Assembly: GCA_028823185.1 (NCBI GenBank)
Contig: JAPKBY010000031.1
Coordinates: 1-10,569 of the forward strand
DNA from: Planctomycetota bacterium
GTDB lineage: Bacteria; Planctomycetota; UBA1135; GCA-002686595
Length of the DNA: 10,569 nt
Reading direction: 5' to 3'
The notes under the pieces: generated by a model
Databases searched by the model: none
The model's input: the letters and a program-made list of their open reading frames with translations, nothing else
Told to the model about the DNA's origin: nothing
Shown here: positions 1 to 5,660 of the stretch, piece after piece
Layout: each line of letters opens with the position of its first letter
Numbering within the stretch: the stretch's first letter is position 1
Position numbers and translations under genes: made by a program

Positions 1-82
1 GGAATTCTCAAACACAAGAATCGACTACTGGCTCATCCAGAGGCGGTGATTCCGGAACCTCACCAAGCTCCAGTGCGCGCCT

Positions 83-116
83 AAAAAACGAAGCGCGCTC
101 ACACAGCGCTGCCTCG
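83..116 (-). terminator. candidate intrinsic terminator of the ASPIC/UnbV lipoprotein gene
   Basis: Read on the minus strand, 38 nt after the lipoprotein stop codon, the arm CGA, a 3-nt bulge (GGC) and AGCGC pair across a 9-nt loop with GCGCT and TCG. The stem is followed directly by six T residues (83-88). A GC-rich stem running straight into a T6 tract in the right place is the classic Rho-independent layout. The weak points are the bulge and the short perfect part of the stem (5 bp). An alternative pairing uses the two GCGCGC blocks that flank the T tract. I calculated no folding energy. Confidence 0.45.
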
Positions 117-137
117 CCCTGTGACCTTGCCCCATCT

Positions 138-173
138 CGCTTCAAGGAGAAGGTCAGCGGCGCTTGAAGGAGA
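138..173. repeat. 13-bp imperfect direct repeat across the lipoprotein stop codon
   Basis: Two copies of a 13-bp unit that differ at one base lie 23 bp apart. CGCTTCAAGGAGA is at 138-150 and CGCTTGAAGGAGA at 161-173. The second copy lies inside the last codons of the lipoprotein gene and the first lies just after its stop. Both copies read as Ser-x-Lys-Arg on the minus strand, but in different frames. Either a small duplication or chance would explain it. The rest of the 1-153 gap holds the candidate terminator at 83-116 and no convincing gene. Confidence 0.3.
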
Positions 174-1827
174 GCTCGGAACCAAGCGTGAGGCCTTTCT
201 GCTCAGAGACGCTGCCATCCACCCATTGAACCGAGAGATCGATCAACCCCTCATAGTCACCGAGCCCGAAGTGCACGCGAGGGTCACTGCTTGAGCAATA
301 GCTGAAGGCGGGCTGAACCGGACGCGTCAGGCTCAGCTCCCCCGCAGTCACAGTCACGAGCGCGCCGATGGCCGGCGCACCGCTCGCCTCAAGGACGCTG
401 ATGAGCGCTCCGCTGCCTTGCGAGGGGGCGACATTCATGAGGAGCCGCACGCGCCCATGATTGTCACCGACGACGACGTCAAGATCGGCGTCACCATCCA
501 CGTCGACAAAGGCCATCCCTCGGCTCGTCGCATAGTAAGGAGCAGCTGTCCCGCCCTGAGGCGAGACCTCTTTAAAGCGAGCGCGGCCGAGGCCTACATA
601 GAGTTGGTCCGGTTCCGCATATGGATCATCATCGAGGAACTGCGGGCGCCACTTCCCCACGCGGCCGTTCGCTGCATAGAGGTCCAAGTTCCCGTCTTGG
701 TTGAAGTCAGCAGCGCCTGTGCCGAAACCTGTGTAGCGCAGACTCGGTCCAGCCAAGCCAACGATCGAGGTCTTATCGCTAAACCTGCCCCCCTTATTCA
801 GATAGAGCGTGTTCGTCTGCTCTCGCAGGTGCGTGACGTAGAGGTCGAGGTCGCTGTCATTGTCTGCGTCAAAGGCGACGACGCCCATGCCTGCCTCAGC
901 CGAGCCCTCGCCGTTGACGGCACACCCGCTGAGTAATCCAGACTCTTTGAACGTCCCGTCTTGCTGGTTCATCCAGAGCTGATTCGCCGTCATGTCATTC
1001 GCGACATAGATGTCAACAAAGCCATCATCGTTGAAGTCACCTGGCGCGACGCCGAGCCCATTGCCGTACGCCTTGCCCACACCAGAGCTCTCTGTCGCAT
1101 TCTTAAAGGTGCCGTCACCCTCATTGCGGTAGAGCACATCTTGAGCAGGAGAGTTGTAGTTGTTCGGGTGACAATAGTCGGGATCTCCGAAGCCTGACAT
1201 GCAGTCGATCTCTACTGCCTCGGACCAGTTCAGATAGTTCGCAACGAAGAGGTCGAGGTCTCCATCTCGGTCATAGTCGAGGAAGGCACAGCTCGTCCCC
1301 CAAGCGTCATCGTCGACACCAGCGGCGCTCGCGCGCTCGGAGAAGGTCCCATCAGCGCCGTTCCTAAAGAGCGCGTTAGCTCCAACATTGGTCACATAAA
1401 TGTCAGTCCAACCATCACCGTCATAGTCAGCGCAGGCGCAGCCCATTCCATAGCCTGAGCCTGAGGCCTCAGAGCTGGCGCTCACATCGCTGAATTTGCC
1501 TGTCCCATCATTTGAGAAGAGGCTGTTACCGAGATTGGGGCTCTCACCTGCGTTCAAATCACCTGACTGCACCAGATAGAGGTCCATGTCACCGTCACGG
1601 TCATAGTCCAAGACGCCGAGACCGGGCCCCATGATCTCTGGGAACCAATAACGAACCTCTGCCCCCTTTGTGTGCTCCCATTCGAGGCCGCGTGCCACCG
1701 CGTCCTCCTTAAACCACGGCGCAGATGAATCGACGGCTGAAGGGGCGCTGCTCTCCTCCCCACCACCACCACCGCAGCTCGCGATGACCAGAAGAGAGAT
1801 GACTGTTGTGACTGTGGCTGATCGCAT
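154..1827 (-). CDS. FG-GAP/VCBS-repeat, ASPIC/UnbV-domain (CRTAC1-like) lipoprotein
   Basis: This 557-residue protein is probably exported and lipid-anchored. The N-terminus has a short positive region, a hydrophobic core and a lipobox ending in IAS-C at Cys18. Five Gly and a Ser/Glu/Pro-rich tether follow. Gly rather than Asp at +2 favours outer-membrane sorting. Seven Asp-rich FG-GAP-type repeats of the D-x-D-x-D-G-x-x-D-h form begin near residues 72, 123, 182, 262, 318, 372 and 440, as expected for a Ca-binding beta-propeller. Residues 209-240 carry the C-x9-C-H-P segment followed by LYRNEGDGTF typical of bacterial CRTAC1-like proteins. Residues about 475-550 match ASPIC/UnbV, including SSSDPRVHFGLG. 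Seven further Cys suggest disulfides in an exported protein. The ATG at 1827 fits the signal peptide directly. It has no strong Shine-Dalgarno. It is divergent from the membrane/TPR gene, 80 bp away. Family membership is clear; the ligand and role are unknown. Confidence 0.93.
   Translation of the reverse strand: MRSATVTTVISLLVIASCGGGGGEESSAPSAVDSSAPWFKEDAVARGLEWEHTKGAEVRYWFPEIMGPGLGVLDYDRDGDMDLYLVQSGDLNAGESPNLGNSLFSNDGTGKFSDVSASSEASGSGYGMGCACADYDGDGWTDIYVTNVGANALFRNGADGTFSERASAAGVDDDAWGTSCAFLDYDRDGDLDLFVANYLNWSEAVEIDCMSGFGDPDYCHPNNYNSPAQDVLYRNEGDGTFKNATESSGVGKAYGNGLGVAPGDFNDDGFVDIYVANDMTANQLWMNQQDGTFKESGLLSGCAVNGEGSAEAGMGVVAFDADNDSDLDLYVTHLREQTNTLYLNKGGRFSDKTSIVGLAGPSLRYTGFGTGAADFNQDGNLDLYAANGRVGKWRPQFLDDDPYAEPDQLYVGLGRARFKEVSPQGGTAAPYYATSRGMAFVDVDGDADLDVVVGDNHGRVRLLMNVAPSQGSGALISVLEASGAPAIGALVTVTAGELSLTRPVQPAFSYCSSSDPRVHFGLGDYEGLIDLSVQWVDGSVSEQKGLTLGSELSFKRR
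1762..1773 (-). repeat. (GGT)4 triplet run in the lipoprotein tether
   Basis: Four consecutive GGT codons on the minus strand, followed by GGG at 1759-1761, encode the five Gly that immediately follow the lipidated Cys18. Slippage here would add or remove Gly without breaking the frame, so tether length could vary between strains. With only four units, a high slippage rate is not expected. Confidence 0.6.
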
Positions 1828-1907
1828 GATGTTGAAGAGTCTAACGCTTGCCTCGCGCTCGTTCGCCTCATGGCTCCACGAGTCTCTCCTTGCTACCTTT
1901 TAAAGGT
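1828..1907. promoter_or_regulatory. 80-bp divergent control region of lipoprotein and membrane/TPR genes
   Basis: Both start codons face outward from this gap, so promoters for both directions must lie here or inside the genes. On the plus strand, TACCTT at 1894-1899 resembles a -10 element (TA...T). It ends 8 nt before the ATG at 1908, which would give a leaderless or nearly leaderless transcript. I find no convincing -35 box and no clear promoter toward the lipoprotein. The palindrome at 1894-1908 is listed separately. Confidence 0.35.
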
Positions 1908-1908
1908 A
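1894..1908. promoter_or_regulatory. 15-bp perfect odd palindrome at a start codon (possible operator)
   Basis: TACCTTT, a central T, then AAAGGTA form a perfect inverted repeat whose last base is the A of the chosen ATG (1908-1910). With a 1-nt centre it would suit a dimeric DNA-binding protein better than an RNA hairpin; an RNA form would need a 5-bp stem with a 5-nt loop. The AAAGGT half is too close to the ATG to serve as an ordinary ribosome binding site. No regulator gene is nearby, so an operator role is inference. Confidence 0.35.
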
Positions 1909-3833
1909 TGAGTCAAAACGGAAAACCTGTCCGCGCAGCCCTCGCCCTCGCGCTCTGCGTCCTCACGGCCATCGCGTCGGCGGCCCACTGGCAGGCCCTG
2001 CGCTCCAGCTTTCACTTAGATGACTTCTTTCGCGCCACCAACAACCCGGCGATAGAGGTGGTGAGCCCGATCAGCAGGCACTTCGTGGACCCGAGCACAA
2101 TGGCGACGCTCCCGCAGATCGTCCAATACCGACCGCTCTTACCCCTCACGCTCTCGCTCTCTCACGCAGCCGGAGAGCGCCTCGGCATAGACCCCGTCAT
2201 CGCTCATCACGCAGGAAACCTCCTGCTACATCTCATCGCCGTCTGGCTGATCTTCTTCCTCACTCGAGCGCTCCTTCGCGCACGAGACAGCGAAGCACCA
2301 AACACCTTCCTCTGCTTCGCGACAGCTGCGCTCTTCGCAGCTCATCCCGTCGCAGGCGTAGCTGTGAACTACGTTTCCAATAGAGACCTGCTCCTCGCTC
2401 TCGTCTTCATATTGGGCGCGCTCATCGCCTATCTCCGCATCGCAGAGCGACCGAGCCTGAGAGCCTGGGTCATCTGCGGGCTCTGCCTGCTCGGCGGTCT
2501 GCTCTCTAAACAGAACGCTGCGCTCTTCCCGCTGATCGCGCTCATCTACGAGCTCACCCTTGGCCGTCGCAATCTTCTGGACCCTGTGCTCTGGAGACGG
2601 GTCGGCCTGCTCGCGCTCTTCGTCGGCGCCTACCTCGCCTTCGTCCGCTACGGCATCGGCTTCTCCGACGCTGATCAGCTCGTCGTAGCCAGGGCGCCCT
2701 ATGAGTACCCGCTCACGGAGCTCCGACTCCACCTCTTCTACTACGCCAAGAATCTCATCTGGCCGCTCAGCCTGCACCCTCTCCCCCAGATCGAGGCCGC
2801 TAGCCTGACAGATCCAAAGGTCCTCTTTGGCGCGCTCTTCATCGCCTTCTCATTGTCAACGGCTTGGCGGAGCGCGCGCTCACGTCCGCTCATCGCCTTC
2901 GCGATCTTCACCTACTTCGCTTGGCTCTCCATGACCTCCTCAGTGATCCCCATGAGGAGCTTCGCGGAGGACTATCGCCAACTCATCAGCCTCCCCTTCG
3001 CCTGCCTGCTTGGAGGATCCCTCCTCTGCGCCCTCCCGAAAGCGGCGCGCTATCCGAGCCTCGGCGCCCTCTGCTTGCTCTTGATCGTTAGCTCAAACAG
3101 CAACGCTCGGCACTGGGAGACAGAGGAGACCCTCTGGGGCCGCGCCGTCGAGCTCGGCACAAGCTCTCAAGGTCATCTCAACTATGGTCGCAGCATCGCA
3201 GAGAAGGACCCGGCACGAGCCGAGGCCGCTTATCGCCACGCCCTTGAGCTCAACCCACACAACGCCTACGCGAAGATCAACCTCGCGATCCTGCTGATCC
3301 AGGCTGGAGATGTTGAAGAGGGCCTCGTCCTCGCCAGAAAAGCCGCGTCGGACAACCCTCGTTGGGGAGTCACGCAGCATTGGCTCGCGCGTGCGCTCGT
3401 CTTCGCTGATCGTGATGAAGAGGCGATCACACACGCCGCCCGCGCTCATGACCTTGAGCCCACCCACATCGAGTATCGCGATCTCTTGGTCGAGCTGCTC
3501 TATCGTCACGCGCGTGAACTACAAGTCGCAGGCGATGTAGAGAGCTCGATGCCGCACTTAGAGAAGCTTCACAGGATCGTCGACAGCTTCTCTAACTCTC
3601 ACTATCTGCACGGGTGGGCTCACCAGAGCAGGGGCGCTAACGCAGAGGCCGCGGCTCAATACAGAGAGCAGCTCCGAGGCGACCCCTCTCATCTAGACTC
3701 ACGCTACAACCTCGCGCACGCTCTAAGAGACCTCGGAGAGAAGGAGCAAGCCAAAGCTGAGCTACGCACGCTGCTCTCGTACAGCCCCGCGCACACCCAG
3801 GCAGCGTCCTTGTTGAGCGCGCTTGAAGACTAA
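1908..3833 (+). CDS. polytopic GT-C-like (TMTC/PMT-type) membrane protein with C-terminal TPR domain
   Basis: This 641-residue protein has about 10-11 hydrophobic segments between residues 8 and 398, then a TPR region from about 420 to the end. The membrane half has the pattern of the TMTC/protein O-mannosyltransferase-like GT-C family. It has an early acidic LDD (37-39) where GT-C enzymes keep a catalytic Asp. It also has YRPL (74-77), HHAGNLLLH (100-108), AAHP (144-147), SNRD (157-160), SKQNA (200-204) and FAEDYRQL (352-359), and an RHW-x-x-E-x-x-LW join (401-410) into the repeats. TPR-like pairs lie near 424-452, 454-485, 490-520 and 597-640. The likely role is transfer of a sugar from a polyprenyl donor at the membrane, with the TPRs binding the acceptor; this is inferred from the family. 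The ATG at 1908 is chosen because it directly precedes the first membrane segment and is the first in-frame ATG; the longer form would need TTG at 1848. The gene ends convergent with the next, sharing 4 bp. Confidence 0.85.
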   Translation: MSQNGKPVRAALALALCVLTAIASAAHWQALRSSFHLDDFFRATNNPAIEVVSPISRHFVDPSTMATLPQIVQYRPLLPLTLSLSHAAGERLGIDPVIAHHAGNLLLHLIAVWLIFFLTRALLRARDSEAPNTFLCFATAALFAAHPVAGVAVNYVSNRDLLLALVFILGALIAYLRIAERPSLRAWVICGLCLLGGLLSKQNAALFPLIALIYELTLGRRNLLDPVLWRRVGLLALFVGAYLAFVRYGIGFSDADQLVVARAPYEYPLTELRLHLFYYAKNLIWPLSLHPLPQIEAASLTDPKVLFGALFIAFSLSTAWRSARSRPLIAFAIFTYFAWLSMTSSVIPMRSFAEDYRQLISLPFACLLGGSLLCALPKAARYPSLGALCLLLIVSSNSNARHWETEETLWGRAVELGTSSQGHLNYGRSIAEKDPARAEAAYRHALELNPHNAYAKINLAILLIQAGDVEEGLVLARKAASDNPRWGVTQHWLARALVFADRDEEAITHAARAHDLEPTHIEYRDLLVELLYRHARELQVAGDVESSMPHLEKLHRIVDSFSNSHYLHGWAHQSRGANAEAAAQYREQLRGDPSHLDSRYNLAHALRDLGEKEQAKAELRTLLSYSPAHTQAASLLSALED

Positions 3834-3847
3834 GCGGAGACGCTTAG
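3830..3847. terminator. hairpin over overlapping convergent stop codons (possible bidirectional terminator)
   Basis: CTAAGCG and CGCTTAG form a perfect 7-bp stem around a GAGA loop, which is a GNRA tetraloop in the plus-strand RNA. The first four bases hold both stop codons: TAA for the plus gene and TAG for the minus gene. Either transcript could form the stem. No real T tract follows on either side (only CTTT at 3850-3853 on plus), so this is not a textbook intrinsic terminator. It may instead be a stable 3' end or a transcriptional barrier between converging units. Confidence 0.45.
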
Positions 3848-4726
3848 AGCTTTCGCGCGTTGATCCTCATACCACCCCTTCAGACCTTCACCCCACTCTG
3901 CGGCGAGAGCGTCTGCTACGCCGAGGGCCGCGTCCCGATCTCCAAGGTTTTGCATTCCGTCGAAGGCTTGTGCGCGAGCCAACTGCAGGAAGGCCTCATC
4001 GACGAGCTCTTCTCCGTTGGCAGAGATGATCCCGAGTGCCTCATCAGCAGCCTCCAGGGCGGCCTCCCAATTCGAGAGCTTGTTGTGCACCAAAGCCATG
4101 AGGTAATCGGCGCGCTCTCGCTGGACCCACTCACCTGCGCGTGACCAAGCAGACCTCGAGGCCTCCGCGATCGCTAGCAAACCAGCGCCCTCAACATCAC
4201 TGAGCTCTCCAAGTCCGAGGAGGTGACTCGCTAGATTGTTTGAGATGATCGCGACGAGGCGATCGACGCTCGCCGTATCAGTCATCCCAGACACGAGCGC
4301 CATCCCGCTCTTGTGCTCTTGGACGAGCATGGACGTGTCGCCGACGCCCATGTGCGCCGAGGCCCGTGCGAAATGGGTGCGCACACCGACGAGCACGTCA
4401 TCGCCCCCGAGGGCTCGGGCGCGTTCAAGAGAGGCCGTCGCTGCGGCCTCATCTCCGGCGAACTCTTGCGCGATCCCGAGCAAGATCACTGTGGAAGTGA
4501 GCGCTGGAGCCTCCTCTAAGCCGTGAAGAGCACCCTCAATCAGAGTGGCCGCTCCGCCCCAATTGCTGAGGTGCTCACCTAAGGTGTGCGATGCGAGCGC
4601 GCTGAAAGCTGCCGCCTGCCCTGCGTCCGCCACCAGCTCAACGCCTTCGATCAGATCTAGAGCGAGCTGCTCAGTCTCTGCCTCGTGTCGTGCCCAGCCG
4701 CCGCTTATCAACTCATCGAATTCCAT
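3830..4726 (-). CDS. TPR-like helical-repeat protein, function unknown
   Basis: This 298-residue, Ala/Leu/Glu-rich, mainly helical protein has no signal peptide or membrane segment, so it is probably cytoplasmic. Paired amphipathic helices recur through it, near residues 37-69, 77-106, 155-189, 202-235 and 243-277. The pair at 202-235, which includes KLSNWEAALEAADEALG, is the best TPR match; the others are divergent. I see no DNA-binding, kinase or catalytic motif, so a scaffold or partner-binding role is all that can be inferred. The ATG at 4724-4726 is well supported by a 10-nt Shine-Dalgarno six bases upstream. The gene starts 38 bp from the divergent lipid kinase and ends in a 4-bp overlap with the convergent membrane/TPR gene. 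I do not recognise a named family. Confidence 0.8.
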   Translation of the reverse strand: MEFDELISGGWARHEAETEQLALDLIEGVELVADAGQAAAFSALASHTLGEHLSNWGGAATLIEGALHGLEEAPALTSTVILLGIAQEFAGDEAAATASLERARALGGDDVLVGVRTHFARASAHMGVGDTSMLVQEHKSGMALVSGMTDTASVDRLVAIISNNLASHLLGLGELSDVEGAGLLAIAEASRSAWSRAGEWVQRERADYLMALVHNKLSNWEAALEAADEALGIISANGEELVDEAFLQLARAQAFDGMQNLGDRDAALGVADALAAEWGEGLKGWYEDQRAKALSVSA

Positions 4727-4764
4727 ACATCACCTCCTCGGTCTACTCACGATACCCTTCATCT
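4727..4764. promoter_or_regulatory. 38-bp divergent start region
   Basis: The starts of the TPR-like gene (minus) and the lipid kinase (plus) are only 38 bp apart. On the minus side there is a full Shine-Dalgarno. On the plus side there is none, but TACCCT at 4753-4758 ends 6 nt before the ATG, which is -10-like spacing for a leaderless transcript. Because the minus transcript must include its ribosome binding site, its promoter probably extends into the first codons of the kinase gene. These promoter calls are inference. Confidence 0.35.
4729..4738 (-). promoter_or_regulatory. 10-nt ribosome binding site for the TPR-like gene
   Basis: On the minus strand AGGAGGTGAT is fully complementary to the usual 3' tail of bacterial 16S rRNA (AUCACCUCCU). 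The AGGAGG core lies 6 nt before the ATG at 4726. It fixes the start: another ATG, inside TGATGTATG 5 nt upstream, is in a different frame and stops after five codons. This is the only strong Shine-Dalgarno I see in the window. Confidence 0.8.
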
Positions 4765-5646
4765 ATGGACCAGCGGCTCACGATCCTCTCCAATCCCGCA
4801 GCAGGTGGCAGGCGATCTAGCGCGATCCTTGAACACCTCCGATCCGAGCACCCTAACTCCAGGATCATCACCAACGACGATCCCGCTGGCGTGCGCGAGC
4901 TGGTACGTGACCTTGACCTAGAGCCAAAGGACACCCTCCTCGTCCTCGGCGGCGACGGAACGATCCATCAAGCCGTCAGCGGACTCTTCGAAGCTAGCCC
5001 CGATACGCTCCCCGCCCTCGCCATCCTCCCTTGCGGCTCTGGCAATGCGCTCGCTGCGGCTCTTGGTGTCAAATCAAAGCTCATCGCTGAGGAGACCCTG
5101 CGCAGCGGACGGCTGCTTCCCATCGATGTCGCGAAGGTGACGACGGATTCTGGCACTTCCCACGCGATCAACGTCGTCGGCTGGGGGCTCCCAGCCCGTG
5201 TGACGCTCCTCGCTGAGAAGATGCGGAGCTCTCGTGGGCTCCCCTACACGCGCGCTGCGCTGCGAGTGCTGCTCTTCGGTGACATCGCCGCGGTCAACAC
5301 CCACTATGACTCGAGCGTCGAGGCGAGAGATCTCATGGGCCTCGCCTGCCTCACTCCGGAGGCCGGCGGCGGCATGCCCATCGCCCCAGATGCGCTCCTC
5401 GATGACGGCGAGTTCGATCTAGTCCGAGTCAAACCGACCTCACGCCTCCAGCTCCTCCTGCTCTTCGCACGCCTCACTCAAGGCTGGCATCTCAGAGCGA
5501 GAGCGGTCGAACACCGGCGCGCTCAACGACTCCATATTCAATTCGATGAGCCTCGAGACATCGTCGTAGACGGGGAGATGCAGATCACTCGCGCCCTCTC
5601 GATCGAGGTCATCCCCAGCGCATTGCGCGTGCTGACTCCGCGCTAA
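4765..5646 (+). CDS. diacylglycerol/sphingosine kinase superfamily lipid kinase
   Basis: This 293-residue protein is the usual length for YegS/DgkB/LCB5-type soluble lipid kinases, which transfer phosphate from ATP to a lipid hydroxyl at the inner face of the membrane. In order it shows SNPAAGG (9-15, glycine-rich N-lobe loop), GGDGT (62-66, the ATP-binding signature), [10 protein letters not shown] (88-97), NVVGWG (136-141), DDGEFDLV (213-220) before the C-terminal beta domain, and VVDGE (267-271). The [10 protein letters not shown] segment looks more like the LP-x-GSGNALA of sphingosine kinases than the LPxGTxND of bacterial YegS/DgkB, so a sphingoid or other long-chain base substrate is possible. 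The ATG at 4765 places SNPAAGG at the normal distance. The longer frame needs GTG at 4690, which lies inside the divergent gene. There is no Shine-Dalgarno. The family is secure; the substrate is not. Confidence 0.9.
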   Translation: MDQRLTILSNPAAGGRRSSAILEHLRSEHPNSRIITNDDPAGVRELVRDLDLEPKDTLLVLGGDGTIHQAVSGLFEASPDTLPALAILPCGSGNALAAALGVKSKLIAEETLRSGRLLPIDVAKVTTDSGTSHAINVVGWGLPARVTLLAEKMRSSRGLPYTRAALRVLLFGDIAAVNTHYDSSVEARDLMGLACLTPEAGGGMPIAPDALLDDGEFDLVRVKPTSRLQLLLLFARLTQGWHLRARAVEHRRAQRLHIQFDEPRDIVVDGEMQITRALSIEVIPSALRVLTPR

Positions 5647-5660
5647 GCCAAGACCGGCTT
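5643..5660. terminator. smaller hairpin at second pair of overlapping convergent stops
   Basis: CTAA at 5643-5646 again holds TAA for the plus gene and TAG for the minus gene. AAGCC (5645-5649) pairs with GGCTT (5656-5660) around a 6-nt loop, and the paired arm overlaps the stops. The position matches the hairpin at 3830-3847 but the stem is weaker. Only a very short T-rich stretch follows. A terminator role is possible but not shown. Confidence 0.3.

Noticed and set aside
1..84. 27-codon plus-strand frame ending in TAA, as the tail of a gene to the left
   Set aside because: Third-position GC is low (12 of 27) compared with the clear genes, and the short sequence matches nothing I recognise. 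The TAA also overlaps the T tract of the candidate terminator. It cannot be excluded.
418..936. Long plus-strand open frame opposite the lipoprotein gene
   Set aside because: It is the antisense shadow of Asp-rich repeats, whose GAC/GAT codons read as GTC/ATC. It has no domain, the opposite strand has seven clear FG-GAP repeats, and its apparent Val/Ile richness follows from that.
961..1197. Second plus-strand frame opposite the same gene
   Set aside because: It is the same antisense effect, with no ribosome binding site and no recognisable motif.
154..1827. Adhesin or integrin-like function for the FG-GAP protein
   Set aside because: The repeats alone do not show adhesion. The ASPIC/UnbV tail and CRTAC1-like Cys block place it in a bacterial family without a proven function.
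1848..1907. 20-residue N-terminal extension of the membrane/TPR protein
   Set aside because: It would start at TTG without a ribosome binding site and put a non-family stretch before the first membrane segment. ATG at 1908 fits better.
2226..2777. 183-codon minus-strand frame opposite the membrane/TPR gene
   Set aside because: The plus strand encodes clear membrane segments and family motifs here. The minus reading is a Glu/Asp/Arg-rich shadow of Leu/Ile/Ser codons.
4690..4764. Longer lipid kinase start
   Set aside because: It would need GTG at 4690 inside the divergent gene, and its residues look like an antisense reading. ATG at 4765 puts the SNPAAGG loop at the normal distance.
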